Assembly (NCBI RefSeq): GCF_029931775.1
Contig: NC_079318.1
Location: forward strand, 75,551,614 to 75,615,613
Reading direction: 5' to 3'
Source of the DNA: Euleptes europaea
Taxonomy: Eukaryota > Chordata > Lepidosauria > Squamata > Sphaerodactylidae
Length of the DNA: 64,000 nucleotides
Shown: in pieces, positions 31,569 through 42,284 of the stretch
How the letters are laid out: each line of letters begins with the position of its first letter
Position numbering within the stretch: the first letter of the stretch is position 1
Position numbers and translations under genes: made by a program
Notes under the pieces: generated by a model
Database searches by the model: none
Told to the model about the DNA's origin: nothing
What the model saw: only the letters and a program-made list of their open reading frames with translations

Positions 31569-32365
31569 TAGGGTTGCCAACCTCCAGGTACTTAGTACAG
31601 AAACAGGCTGATAACAATGTGTAATGACAATAGTATATTGAATTTAACAATGTGCTACCAAGCCAATTGCATATATACAACAAAGTATTTCTCAGTCCTG
31701 GGTATATAACAACATGCTAACAAACCAGTTGCATATATATAACAAAGTATTTCACAGTCCTGGTACAGTAACAATAAATCCGAGGTTGATGTCTTCAAGT
31801 GAAGAAGGGTAGAAAGGGATAAGATCGTTTCAATTCTTCCTCAGTCCCCTTTATATATTGGTGTCATTTCAATGTAAGCTTCTGTAGCTTCCAAATTTTT
31901 TTCCTTAGACTTCTAAACACCACCCTTTTAGGGATAAAATTGCAACCATGTGTATTTTTTAGCTTATCTATTCCAACATCAGGATATCCATTGAAACAAG
32001 GTTGCACAGACAAATTTAGTTTCCATGTTCATGGAATGTATGCAATTGGCTTGGTAGCACATTGTTACATTCAATATACTGTTGTCATTACACATTGTTA
32101 TCAGCCTGTTTCTGTACTAATTTTCTAACCTTAGGTAAATGTGCAGAGGTGTTGATTTTTGATTGCTTAACCTCCAGGTACTAGCTGGAGATCTCCTGCT
32201 ATTACAACTGATATCCAGCTGATAGAGATCAGTTCACCTGGAGAAAATGGCCACTTTGGCAATTGGACTCTATGGCAGAAGTCCCTCCCCTCCCCAAACC
32301 CCGTGCTCCTCAGGCTCCACCCCAAAATCCCCGCGCCAGTGGCAAAGAGGGACCTGGCAACCCTA
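31569..32365 (-). mobile_element. hAT MITE split by a later insertion
   Basis: The outer ends TAGGGTTGCCAACC (31569) and GGCAACCCTA (ending 32365) are flanked by TTGTATGT (31561-31568) and TTGTATGC (32366-32373), so both halves are one insertion. The element is interrupted after AACCTCCAGGTACT by the unit at 31593-32168. Confidence 0.9.
31593..32168. mobile_element. Nested hairpin element with 14-bp TSD, Penelope-like (inferred)
   Basis: A 576-bp insertion is bounded by AACCTCCAGGTACT on both sides (31579-31592 and 32169-32182). It begins TAGTACAGAAACAGGCTGAT, and the complement of the same ~85 bp ends at 32119 with two mismatches. A 49-bp unpaired tail (32120-32168) follows. The left side holds two ~64-bp tandem units (CAACAAAGTATTTCTCAGTC and AACAAAGTATTTCACAGTC). 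The long variable-type duplication excludes hAT or Tc1 and fits a target-primed retroelement. Confidence 0.65.
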
Positions 32366-32599
32366 TTGTATGCCCATGTTGATTCTCAGAGTCTTTGAAT
32401 CAGTATTGGAATTTTGACTGTTGTTGGGCTGCTACACTGTGATCTTTGCTCTCTTTAAGGTGGCCAGTTTGGGGGTAGAGCCTGGAGAGTGCAGACTTTG
32501 GGGAGGGGCAGGATATATAAGGTTGCCAGGTTCCCGCTGCTGGTGGGAGAGTTCCATTCCCTGCTGGCCTGTCCGGCAGCTGCTCAGCTGAGAGGTGGG

Positions 32600-32845
32600 A
32601 AAATATTTATTTAATTTATATCTCACCTTTCTCCCCAATGGGGACACAATGCATATGCAGCTTATAACATATTCTCCCACCCTCTACTTTATCATCACAG
32701 CAACCACCCTGTGAGGTAGGTTAGGCTGAGAGAGAGCGATTGGCCCAAGGTCACCCAGCAAGCTTCCATGGCTGAGCAGGGATTCAAACGTGGGTCTCCC
32801 AGATCCTAGTCTGGTGCTCTAACCACTACATCGTACTGGCTTTGT
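32600..32845 (-). mobile_element. tRNA-headed SINE
   Basis: Minus strand: GATGTAGTGGTTAGAGCACC (A box), CGTTTGAATCC (B box), CTTGGGCCAATCGCTC, CTCAGCCTAACCTACC and an AAATTAAATAAATA tail. Confidence 0.85.
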
Positions 32846-33028
32846 AACTGTTTTGGAGAATTGGAGGAGGAAAATAGAGGCGGATCGGCATTGCTGATGA
32901 CACTCTAGCATTCATTCCATAATTCTATGGTTAACCCATAGTGTTTTGGCTGAATATTAGAGCGTTGCCAGCGAATCACTCCATCGTTGGCTAATTTGTG
33001 AGTCTCCCACTGGTTGCTAGCCTTGTGC

Positions 33029-33150
33029 TGGCAACCCTATGCCAAAGTGATGTGAAATCTTCCCTTCAAAGCTGCCATTTCTTCCAGGGTAACTGATCTC
33101 TGTAGTGGAGATCAGCTGTAATTCTTGGAGAACTCCAGCCTCAGCCTGCT
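33029..33150 (+). mobile_element. hAT MITE fragment
   Basis: CAAAGCTGCCATTTCTTCCAGG and TGTAGTGGAGATCAGCTGTA are from the right half of the second subfamily; its ends are lost. Confidence 0.6.
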
Positions 33151-33264
33151 TTGGGTCGCCATTGGGGAGAAAAGCAGGAAATAAATATGGCTGGTATAAA
33201 ACCACAGGGCACACGGAAGTTCTCCTGTATGAGCTTCAATGAAACCAACAAGGGCCGCACCAGC

Positions 33265-33540
33265 TCATGGTAGTGTGCACATACTGTTGCTTTCAACGGG
33301 GCTCATGTTCTCACTGATGCGCATGAAATCTGCCCAGTGCAGCACAAACTGTTTTCCTATGTGCATTAATATTTCATGACAGAACTGGAAAGAGTTGCAT
33401 TTTGGATAATGCCCCATGAAACAGAACAGGGGTTTTCTCAAAACATCTTTCAAAAACCTCATGAAGTTCACGGCTGCTTGCCACTCACAGTCATATTTTA
33501 AAGACAGTTCGCCAGCCAAACAGATGCAAAGCAGAAACAC
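33265..33540 (-). other. Unrecognised 91-codon open frame
   Basis: The frame starts MFLLCICLAGELSLKYDC, which looks like a short signal sequence, and contains AVNFMRFLKDVL and FVLHWADFMRI. I recognise no family. There is no flanking evidence of splice sites or promoter. It lies in repeat-free DNA inside PNOC intron 1. Chance is the simplest explanation. Confidence 0.12.
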
Positions 33541-33839
33541 AGCAGGACTAAGGGTGGGGATTTCACCCCTCTCTCTCTCACTCCCTACTTAAGAAAAATA
33601 ATTGGGGAATTGTTTTTTCAGCTGGACCAAGGCGGCTAACTAGGAACACCTTGATGGTTTCTGCCACTCCTTCTGTCAGCTACGTAAGTCTCAGGGAGTC
33701 ACAGCGCCACAGGGATAAGGCTACAGTGGGAAGATTACTTTCCCCCCCAGACATCATATTCTAAGAAGTGTATTAACATGCTGGGAACGATTTTAAGGTG
33801 GTGGTAAGGGAAGCGATAGAGGCTCTCTATATAGCAAAC

Positions 33840-34065
33840 TGCCCTGACCCGGGTAGCCCAGGCTAGCCTAATCTTGTCAGATCTCAGAAACTAAGCAGGG
33901 ATGGCCCAGGTTAGTACTTGGATGGGAGGCTACCAAGGAATACCAGGATTGCTATGCAGAGGAAGGTGACGGCAAATTACTTCTGAACATCCCTTGCCTT
34001 GAAAACCCTATGGGGACTCCATTAGTCAGCTGTGACTTGATGGCAACCCCCCCCCCCCCAACACA
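33840..34065 (+). mobile_element. 5S-rRNA-headed SINE
   Basis: GCTAGCCTAATCTTGTCAGATC, GTTAGTACTTGGATGGGAGG, CTTGCCTTGAAAACCCTATG and GTCAGCTGTGACTTGATGGC followed by a C homopolymer. Confidence 0.85.
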
Positions 34066-34099
34066 TAGCAAACTGGTGTGTTGCAAATACTTAGAGCAG

Positions 34100-34350
34100 A
34101 AGAAAAAGACTGTGCCTTCTTACCTGGGAGTCAGTCCCATTCATCTCTTTAGGACTTACTTCTAACATGCATAGGTTCAAGCTGTAAGATTGCAATCCTA
34201 TCCAGACTTGCTTGAGGAATATGTCCTACTGAACATAGGAGGACTTGTTTCCAAGTAAATTTTCATAAGACCCAGCTGCACTCCTTTGCATACTTACTCA
34301 GAAGTAAGTTCCACTGAACTGAATGGGGTTTACTCACTGGTAAATGTACC
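34100..34350. mobile_element. Palindromic MITE, AATCCTA family, tandem or double copy
   Basis: GGGAGTCAGTCCCATTC, TTAGGACTTACTTCTAACATG, ATTGCAATCCTATCC, then a second unit ACTTACTCAGAAGTAAGTTCC and TGAATGGGGTTTACTCAC. The units are near-palindromes of each other. Confidence 0.5.
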
Positions 34351-34354
34351 CAAA

Positions 34355-34765
34355 GCTGGACATTGAAGAAAGCTGATAGGAAGAAACTAGATTCCTTTGA
34401 AATGTGGTGTTGGAGGAGAGGGTTACGGATTCCGTGGATTGCCAAAAAAACAAATCCGTGGGTTATAGATCAAATGAAGCCTGAACTGACCCTTGAAGCT
34501 AAAATGACTAAACTGAAGCTATCGTATTTTGGGCACATCATGAGATGACAAGAGTCACTGGAAAAGACAGTCATGCTAGGAAAGGTTGAGGGAAGCAGGA
34601 AAAGAGGAAGACCCTACAAGAGATGGATGGACTCAATAAAGGAAGCCACAGCCCTCAATTTGCAAGATCTGAACAAGGCTGTCAAAGATAGGACGTTTTG
34701 GAGGACTTTCATTCATAGGGTCGCCATGAGTCGGAAGCGACTTGATGGCACTTAACACACACACA
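34355..34765 (+). mobile_element. RTE-BovB LINE 3' end
   Basis: Frames encode RKKLDSFEMWCWRRGLRIPW, WVIDQMKPELTLEAKMTKLK and LSYFGHIMR, then VEGSRKRGRPYKRWMDSIKE, the C-terminus of BovB ORF2. GTCGCCATGAGTCGGAAGCG and TGGCACTTAACACACACAC complete the 3' end. It is 5'-truncated with a frameshift between the two frames. BovB is a hallmark of squamates and ruminants. Confidence 0.93.
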
Positions 34766-34879
34766 AATGTACACAGACATTTACATGAATGGAATTCCAT
34801 ATAAACTGACTGGGGATGTTGGGGGTGGGGAGAAGCATCTCTCCCCCTGCCCCCACCACCAACATATACATTTCACATC

Positions 34880-35039
34880 TAGGGTTGCCAACAGGCCTGG
34901 AGAAGAATGTCCATTTAATAGAGGCTTAGTGTGTGGAAATGGGCAGTGGAAGCTTTCAAGGAGGTACATAACATGTTACTAACACTCTATGGAGGAGGCA
35001 GGAGGTTTTCTCTCTCTCTCCAGGAAGCTGGCAACCCTA
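34880..35039. mobile_element. Short hAT-like MITE
   Basis: TAGGGTTGCCAACAGGCCTGG and CCAGGAAGCTGGCAACCCTA are inverted ends around 120 bp that do not match the 209-bp family. The flanks do not show a clean duplication. Confidence 0.55.
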
Positions 35040-35239
35040 TCACCACAGGTGATTTCTGGACATTGCAGTGGCTCCATACCTTGAGTGATTACTATTATAG
35101 AAACAATTCAATGGGCCAGCGAACCAGATGTGCTTTCCTACAGAACATGTCCCTTTTACTTAATACAAAAAAGAGCTGAGAACATTGCTTATATGAGGTC
35201 ATTCTGAGTGCTCAGCCTAGAAGAGAAAAATAAAACGAC

Positions 35240-35560
35240 TGGCAGTGCAATCCTACAAACGCTTTCCTGGGACTAAGTCCCATGGAATAGACCTAAGTAA
35301 GATTTTGAGTTGCGATTGCTACTTAGGATTGCTCTAGCAGGTCTACTCGGAATCCTACTCAGGTTTATTTAATAAGGCTTACTTCCAAGAAAGTGTTCTC
35401 ACTATTGCCCTGTAAGGCTGCAAGCCTATAAACATTTACTTGGGAGTAAGCCCCACCGATTTCAATGGGATTTCCTTCTGCATCCGCATGCTGAGCTGCA
35501 ACAGGGCAGTTCTCAGTACATTTGCAGCCCAATCCTATTTACATTGACTCCAAAGTCAAT
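35240..35560. mobile_element. Palindromic MITE pieces, AATCCTA family
   Basis: GCAATCCTACAAACGC, CTTTCCTGGGACTAAGTCCC, ACTTACTTAGGATTG-like words and ATTTACTTGGGAGTAAGCCC with CAATGGGATT recur. At least two copies overlap here. Confidence 0.55.
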
Positions 35561-36595
35561 ATTAAAATTCAATTATAATTATTAAACCCTCGTTTCATCT
35601 TGTCCCCGATCAAGCCAAAGCCACCTTGAAGAAAACCGTCATGCTGCTTCCAGAAGATACTCAGTTTTGGACTTTGATGAGTACCCCCAAGGGGATCCAA
35701 TTGGTTTTCAACAAACCAATTCAATTTCCACTCAGCTAAAAAGTGAATGCTTTGAAAAAGCAGGGACAAGCTATCCTTTCAGGAGTCTTTTAACTACTCT
35801 GGTTCTGAGTGAGAAGGACAGCTGAGAATATAAAAGGCAGGCCGTTTTAAACGCCAGGCAGGGGGCTGGAGCAATTATATCAGCGTTGGCAAAAGACACA
35901 ATCTTTTGCTCCCAGGAAAGTGAAAATGGAAGCCAAGGATGGGGAGTTATTTCAGTACTTTGTGTATTTTCTAAGCTGCATTTACTGGGCCACTGACTTC
36001 AGTGGTGGGATCAGCTAAACTTGCCAGAAGGCTGTTTTAGTGGTCGCCTGTGAATGTGAAACTCCCTTTCTCAGGAGTTGACGTTGGCGCTGTGCCTATA
36101 GGCTGTCTGAACAAAAAATGAAGGCATTCCTATTGCTGAATTAAGTTGAATGAAGGGGTGGTAATTGCTAGTTTTTCCTCTGAGATTTGTTGCTGTTTTG
36201 TATTATTTTAACTGGGTTTTGCGTTAATTTTTGAATTTTGAAGGGCTAGCTGCCATGGGGACCTGCCAATTTTTACCATATCATCAATATATCTAATTCT
36301 CAACATTGGCCCCATCTGGGGATACTTAAGACAGATCCAAAGACAGATCTTTCAGTTTGCAGAAAAACTGAAATTAAAAAAAAAACAATGGGGGTGGGTG
36401 GGTTAAAACCCTTCAAAATGATTGAAACAGCACCTGTAGCTTTAAGAAATGAATGCTGTCAGTGGCTGTTACTAGGCAACCCATACAATGTTACCAGCCT
36501 TCAAGACTTGATTTCTGTTAGTAAAACATAGGGGGAGCGGAGGGCCCATTCAAGGCGTGCCTTGGCATTTGAGGGAGGATTCTCTGGGCCAGGCT
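35561..36595. other. Intronic stretch without recognised features
   Basis: AT-rich, no recognised repeat or exon; A-run at 36375-36386. Confidence 0.45.
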
Positions 36596-36597
36596 CT

Positions 36598-36795
36598 ACT
36601 AGGGATACCAACTCTGGGTTGAGAAATTCCTGGAAATTTGGGGGTGGACCCTTGAGAGGGGTTGGGGAGGGGAGGGATCTCAGTGGGGTATAATGGCACA
36701 GGGTCCACCCTCCAAGGCAGCCATTTTCTCCAGGGAACTGATCTGTGTAGTCTGGCGATCAGTTGTAATTCCAGGAGAACTCCAGGCGACTACCA
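36598..36795 (+). mobile_element. hAT MITE, second subfamily, worn
   Basis: TAGGGATACCAACTCTGGG, CTCAGTGGGGTATAATGGC and AATTCCAGGAGAACTCCAGG. The right end is cut off. Confidence 0.7.
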
Positions 36796-36860
36796 TGCGA
36801 CTTGCATGACTCACTCAGGCCTTACTACTTGCTACTGTTCAAGAGCAGCCACATTATGAA

Positions 36861-37090
36861 AGCCAGTGTGGTGTAGTGGTTACAGTTTAAGCCTAGGATT
36901 TGGGACACCTAGTTTTGAATCGCCACTCTGCTGTGGAAACTCACTGGCCGACTTTGGACCAGTCACACACACTCAGCCTAATCTACCTCACAGGGTTGTT
37001 GTGAGTATATAATGGAGGAGAGAGATATGATATAAGCTGCGTTGAGTCCCCAATGTGGAGATAGATAGGGTATAAATGAAGTAAATACAT
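36861..37090 (+). mobile_element. tRNA-headed SINE
   Basis: GCCAGTGTGGTGTAGTGGTT (A box), TTTTGAATCGCC (B box, one change), CAGCCTAATCTACCTCACAG and GGTATAAATGAAGTAAATAC. Confidence 0.85.
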
Positions 37091-37094
37091 AATA

Positions 37095-37282
37095 AATATA
37101 GCTGAAGATGGGCTGAGGAGGGGAAGGTTTAGGGAGAGGAAGGACTTCAGTGGAGTTCAATGCCATAGAGTCCCCCTTCCAAAGCAGCCATTTCTTCCAG
37201 ATGGACTGATCTCTATCACCTGAATATCATTTGTAATCCCTGAAGATCTCCAGCCACCACTTGGAGGTTGGCAACTGTAGAA
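37095..37282 (+). mobile_element. hAT MITE, right part
   Basis: GCTGAGGAGGGGAAGGTTT, CAATGCCATAGAGTCCC, AAGATCTCCAGCCACCAC and GGAGGTTGGCAACTGTA; the left end is missing where it meets the SINE. Confidence 0.75.
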
Positions 37283-38165
37283 CAGCCCTACTCGATCAGG
37301 CTAGTGGGTCCATATAGTCCAGCACCTTGTCTCACATAGTAGCCAACCAGTTCCTCTGGAGGTCCGACAACATGGAATTGAGGCCAAGGCCTTCCCCTCA
37401 TGTTGCCTTCTGGCACTGGTATTCAGAGTTTACTGCCTCTGAATATGGAGGTTCCCTTTAGTCACCATGGCTAGTAGCCACTGATAGACCCATCCCCCAT
37501 GACCTATCTTTCTGTCTTGGCCTGTGGGCATCACTACATTATCTGGAAGTGAATTCCACATTTTAATCGCTTGCTGTGTAATTCTTTTTGACTGTCCTGA
37601 ATCTACTGACCATCAGCTTCATTGGATGCCCTCGAGTTCTAGTATTTTGGGAGAGGGAGAAACAGTTCTCTTTGTCAACTCTCTCCAACTCGTGCATAAT
37701 TTTATAAACCTCTATCATGTCCCCTCTCAGTCATCTTTTTTCTAAACTGAAAAGTCCCACACTCTTCAGTCTTTCCTCCTAGGGAAGGTGCTCCAACCCC
37801 CCAATCATCTTGGGTTGCCCTCTTCTGTACTTTTTCCAGCTTTGCAATGTCCTTTTTGAGATACGATGGCCAGAACTGCACACAATATTCCAAATGAGTC
37901 CATATCATAGATCTATGTAGGGGCATTATAATATAGGCTGTTTCGTTTTCAATCATTTTCCTAAAATCCCCAACATAGAGTTTGCCTTTTTCACCACCAC
38001 AGCACACTGGATTGACACATTCATTGAGCTATATCTTTCCCCCTGTCACTCTCAGCAAGTTCAGATCCCATTAGCCTGCCCTCAGAATGGGAATTTTTTT
38101 TTTGTTCCACTGCATCACCTTACAGTTATCAACACTGAACTTCATTTTCCTCATTGTTGCCCACT
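37283..38165 (-). mobile_element. CR1 LINE 3' fragment, third subfamily
   Basis: The minus strand encodes IMPLHRSMIWTHLEYCVQFW, SYLKKDIAKLEKVQKRAT and RKKMTERGHD, the CR1 ORF2 C-terminus, with several frameshifts, then a 3' UTR to 37283. More decayed than the 12906 copy. Confidence 0.88.
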
Positions 38166-38538
38166 CACCCAATCTGATAAGCAGCATTGTTCTCTCCCCC
38201 CGCCCCATCCTGTTAACTCAAGATATAAAAGCCTTTAATTGCTGAGGAGGAAATAATTTTCAGGAGTGCTGTATTTACGAGTGAATTCAATACCTTTTAT
38301 TTTGCCTTTCAATATTTGAGAGCTAAGATATCACAGTATTAGATTCTGATGTCAAATACAGATATTCTGTGAAAAGATCATGGGTTATATGTGATATTTT
38401 CTTCCCAGTAGCACTTCTACCAGTAGAGGAGGGGTAATTTTTGCTGATTTCCCCCTCTCAATACAACCACAGCTGTTCAAGGACATCCCCTGAACCACAG
38501 GGACACTGTTGGGGGGGGGCAGTGTGGTGGGTTGCAAT

Positions 38539-38747
38539 TAGGGTTGCCATCTTCCAGGTAGCGGCTGGAGAGCTCCTGCTATTACAACTGATCTCCAGCC
38601 AACAGAGATCAATTCACCTGGAGAAAATGGCCGCTTTGGCAATTGGACTCCATGGCATTGAAGTCCCTCCCCTCCCTAAACCCTCCCCTCCTCAGGCTCC
38701 ACCTCAAAAATCTCCCACCAGTGGCGAAGAGGGACCTGGCAACCCTG
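38539..38747 (-). mobile_element. hAT MITE with perfect 8-bp TSD
   Basis: GTTGCAAT at 38531-38538 and 38748-38755. Ends TAGGGTTGCCATCTTCC and GGACCTGGCAACCCTG. Length 209 bp, as for the 2721 copy. Confidence 0.92.
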
Positions 38748-38755
38748 GTTGCAAT

Positions 38756-39452
38756 GAGGGAAGGTTATTGTGTGAATGGAACTCTGTCCAAAGTTCATTG
38801 GATGCCACCCAATCTTTTTTCCTCTTTCAAACTGCATTTCAAATTGGTGAAGGCAGAGAGAAAAGAATAGGGGGGCTTGAATGACCATTCAGACCCCAGG
38901 TCTTTCAAAATCTAAAAAAGGCATGGATTAAGGATCTTAGTAAGTGATACTGAGCCGGATCTTCAGCTTCTTGCCTGTAGAGTGGGATCAACTGTAATAT
39001 TTCCTGTTTCAGGGAATGGGCATACAAATGGCTAAAGACTCTAAAATACTGTTGGCTTCTTTAATTAATGGTAACAGTTTACTAAAGCTTATTGTAAGAT
39101 ATTGAAAGGGGATACTGGAGCTAGTATGTTGGGTTTGGTGGGGCTGTCTCAGGTTCAAATGCTTATTTAGGCAGGAAGCAATATTCACTGAGACAGGTGA
39201 GTCTTCAATTTTGGCCTTGCTTACATCACAGAAGTGTTGTGGGGACAGAGAAGATGAACAGTGACATCACGGAACAGCTTAGCAGGTGCAGCTCTCCCTA
39301 TCACTGCATCTGCATACAGGAGAAAGTAAGCCCTGTTGAATGTCTGCCTGCTGAGCTGCTGTTAATGGTACCAGAGCCCAACCATGGAAAAGCACAGCAT
39401 TTGGTCAGGAGATAAAATGCTTTGCAACTATAGCCTCCTGGTTGAACAACAC
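38756..39452. other. Intronic stretch without recognised features
   Basis: No repeat family or exon recognised. Confidence 0.45.
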
Positions 39453-39650
39453 ATGGAGCTGCATTATAAAGAGTCAGAGTATTGGTCTATCGGGTCAGTA
39501 TTTTTTACTCTGATTGGCGGAGGACAGGCTCTCCAAGAGTCTCTAAGCAGAGGACTTTCACATCACCAACTACCTGACCTTTTTAACTAGAGGTACTGAA
39601 CCTGGGAGCTTCTGCATGCAAAACAGATGGGGTCACTGAGCCGCTGCCCC
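39453..39650 (-). mobile_element. tRNA-headed SINE, GTGGCTCAGTGGTAGAGC family, worn
   Basis: Minus strand: CAGCGGCTCAGTGACCCCAT (A box), TTTTGCATGCAGAAGCTCCC, AGGTTCAGTACC (B box), GACTCTTGGAGAGCCTGTCC and TATAATGCAGCTCCATGTG. Confidence 0.75.
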
Positions 39651-39694
39651 TTCCCCCGCGTTGTTCAGGAGACAAGCCTTACAACTTAGAGCCC

Positions 39695-39785
39695 TATGGT
39701 GCAATGCTATTCCGAGTTTCTCTGGTCTAAGCACATTGAATAGTTTGGACTGGATTAAGCCTGTACAGGATTGCACAGCAAGATA
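39695..39785. mobile_element. Palindromic MITE, AATCCTA family
   Basis: GGTGCAATGCTATTCCGAG and TAAGCCTGTACAGGATTGCAC are worn inverted ends. Confidence 0.45.
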
Positions 39786-39992
39786 CTTGCTCAGGCTACC
39801 CAGTGAGATTCTTGGGTAAATGAGATTTTGAACCAGTCAATCCTATATGCTAGATCTAACCTACTACAAGCCCCCAAAGGTGGTCCTGTTTCAATAAATA
39901 GTAAATGTTACCAAAATACCCCCCCCAAATATTGTATCTTTAATGATACTACCATAAAGTGTTATCTGTTAGGTTAATTTTCCTTCAGGACC

Positions 39993-40054
39993 TGTATGTA
40001 TGTATGTATGTATGTATGTATGTATGTATGTATGTATGTATGTATGTATGTATT
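39993..40054 (+). repeat. (GTAT)n microsatellite, ~15 units
   Basis: An uninterrupted tetranucleotide run of about 62 bp, ending in TATTTAGG. Confidence 0.97.
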
Positions 40055-40236
40055 TAGGAGTTATATTAAGCTCCCCCCACCCCCCGGCCAAGGCTGGGCT
40101 TGGAGTGGCTTACATCATTAAAACAATGTTACAGTCAGTATTAATATTCAAAAATAATTTATTATTAAAACCATAATTATAAATCTGAAATCCAGATAGC
40201 GCACAATTTATATCTCATGGGGAAGCAGCCAGCCCA

Positions 40237-40545
40237 GAATGGTCAGGGTCAAATAGCAATGGTGACTAGATTAGTTGGCTTTGAAAGGGGTTTAGACAAA
40301 TTCATTGAAGAGGACAGGTCCATCAGTGGCTACTTGCTACAATGACTAAATGGAACCTCCATGTTCAAAGGCAGTAAACCTCTGAATACCACTTGCTGGG
40401 GGACAACGATGGAGAGGGGGGCTTTGGCCTCCGTGCCCTGCTTGTAAGCCTTACGAAGGCACCTGGTTAGCCCCTGCATAAAACAGGATGCTAGACTTGG
40501 TGGACCATTGGTCTGATCCAGCATAACCTACTGTTATGTAGGTTG
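40237..40545 (+). mobile_element. CR1 LINE 3' fragment
   Basis: The plus strand has GGCTTTGAAAGGGGTTTAGAC and GACAGGTCCATCAGTGGCTAC, then the CR1 3' UTR phrase TGGACCATTGGTCTGATCCAGCATAA. It is the subfamily with the 'SGYLL' 3' end. Confidence 0.85.
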
Positions 40546-40729
40546 AGATCAAAATAGAAGACAGGGCCTTTGGAATGAAAGGAAATCTTCTCATCCTCAA
40601 GAAGAATTGGGGGAAACAGTTTATTTTTATTTGTGGGACAGATTCGGATATATTGAAGGACTTCCATTAATGGCATTTTTGTATGTTTCTCACCACCGTT
40701 CATGTTGTTATTAATATAGCCCCTCTGTT

Positions 40730-40910
40730 TTATTTATTTACTTAATTTGTGCCCCACTTCTGTTTCCAGTGGGGAGCCAAAGTGACTTACGGCATTCTCC
40801 TCTCCTCCATTTTATCCTCCCAACAACCCAGTAAGGTAGTTTAGGTTGAGCGTGTGTGACAGGCCCATGAGTTAGCTGGTTAGCTTCCATGGCAGAGTAG
40901 GGATTCGAGA
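40730..40910 (-). mobile_element. tRNA-headed SINE, 3' three quarters
   Basis: TTTATTTACTTAATTTGTGC, CAGTGGGGAGCCAAAGTGAC, CAACAACCCAGTAAGGTAG and GGCAGAGTAGGGATTCGA (B box, minus). The head is cut off by the next SINE. Confidence 0.8.
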
Positions 40911-41170
40911 GCCAGCGTGGTGAAGTGGTTTGGAGTGGTGGACTCTAATCTGGAGAACCAGGTTGGTTTCCCCACTCTTACACATTAAGCCAGCTGGGTC
41001 ACCTTGGGCTAGTCACAGTTCTCTTCGAGCTCTCTCAGCCTCACCTACCTCACAAGGCATCTGTTGTGGGGAGAGGAACGGAAGGCAGTTGTAAGCCGAT
41101 TTGATTCTCCTTAAAAAAAAAGGGTAGAGACAATCGGCATATAAAAACCAACTCTTCTTCTTCTTCTGGG
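40911..41170 (+). mobile_element. tRNA-headed SINE with (TTC)n tail
   Basis: GAGCCAGCGTGGTGAAGTGG (A box), CTAATCTGGAGAACCAGG, CACCTTGGGCTAGTCACAG, CTACCTCACAAGGCATCTG and ATATAAAAACCAACTCTTCTTC. Same family as 54222 and 58150. Confidence 0.9.
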
Positions 41171-41364
41171 TCTTGTAGATCATAGTCCAACAAACTGGCT
41201 CCCCTATACCCTGTCCCAAGGAACTTACAAAATGAAATTTGTCACAGGGGAGGCAACAGAGGAAAGGGACAAAGATGGAATTGCGGGTTGGCAGGGGAAG
41301 AATAAACCATTCTATTTACAAATATTTACAAATACTATTAGTTACAAATATTAAAGTTTATAGG

Positions 41365-41585
41365 GGAGGGGCTGTGGCTCAGTGGTAGAGCCTCTGCTTT
41401 GCATGCAGAAGGTCCCAGGTTCAATCCCTGGCACCTCCAGTTAAAGGGACTAGGCAAGTAGGGGATGTGAAAGACCTCTGCCTGAGACCCTGGAGAGCCA
41501 CTGCCGGTCTGAGTAGACAATACTGACTTTGATGGACCAAAGGTCTGATTCAGTATAAGGCAGATTCATGTGTTCATGTGTTTTG
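41365..41585 (+). mobile_element. tRNA-headed SINE, GTGGCTCAGTGGTAGAGC family, tandem copy 1
   Basis: GTGGCTCAGTGGTAGAGCC (A box) and GGTTCAATCCCTGGC (B box) are intact pol III signals. GTAGACAATACTGACTTTG and CAGATTCATGTGTTCATG follow. It is about 92% like the next copy. Confidence 0.92.
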
Positions 41586-41805
41586 GGGAGGGGCCGTGGC
41601 TCAGTGGTAGAGCATCTTCTTGGTGTGCAGAAGGTCCCAGGTTCAATCCCCGGCATCTCCAGTTAAGGGACTGGGCAAGTAGACGATGTGAAAGACCTCT
41701 GCCTGAGACCCTGGAGAGCCGCTGCCGGTCTGAGTAGACAATACTGACTTTGATGGACCAAGGGTCTGATTCGGTATACGGCAGCTTCATGTGTTCATAA
41801 TTCAG
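41586..41805 (+). mobile_element. tRNA-headed SINE, tandem copy 2
   Basis: It starts GGGGAGGGGCCGTGGCTCAG immediately after copy 1, with B box GGTTCAATCCCCGGC, and ends GCAGCTTCATGTGTTCAT. Head-to-tail with no spacer. Confidence 0.92.
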
Positions 41806-42007
41806 TGTGGGATGGAGATTACAAAAGGCATCACAGAAAAGGAGGATCTTTAGGAGAAATTTGAAGAAAGGGAGGGAGGCAGCTTCAGACTAGTGTTCTT
41901 TGGGGGGGGTGTCCAGGCATAAGGGGTAGCAAGGGAAATTATTGTGTAAGGGAGTAGGAGGCTGGTGGGCAGGGGCAGAACTGGAGGTGCAAAGGTCTTG
42001 GGCAGGA

Positions 42008-42235
42008 TTAGCCAGCGTGGTGTAGCGATGCAAGTGTCATCTGGCAGAGCCAGGTTTGAACCCCCACTCTGCCACGGAAGCTCACCGGTTCAGTCAGACA
42101 CACACCAGCCTGATTTACCACACAGGATTGTGGTCAGAATTAAATGGGAGACGGGAGAATGGCGCATGCCGCCTGGAACTCTTTGAAGGAAGAAGGGTAT
42201 AATAAAGATAGATAGGATAAGAGGGCTAAAAGGTT
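42008..42235 (+). mobile_element. tRNA-headed SINE
   Basis: TTAGCCAGCGTGGTGTAGCG (A box), AGGTTTGAACCCCC (B box), CAGCCTGATTTACCACACAG and GGGTATAATAAAGATAGATA. Confidence 0.85.
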
Positions 42236-42284
42236 GAGACACCATGAGGCGGTAAGGATGAGGGGTCCAATCACATATCCAAGT

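Noticed and set aside
31827-31844. Minus-strand CTGAGGA...GAAAC as a hammerhead core in the nested element
   Set aside because: The six bases between the core halves form no convincing stem II, so I do not count it among the better candidates.
39993-40054. Possible CRISPR or satellite array
   Set aside because: It is a simple tetranucleotide run; no spacers, and the genome is vertebrate.
41365-41440. tRNA gene from good A and B boxes
   Set aside because: There is no cloverleaf acceptor stem, and the SINE body continues for another 150 bp; other copies share it.
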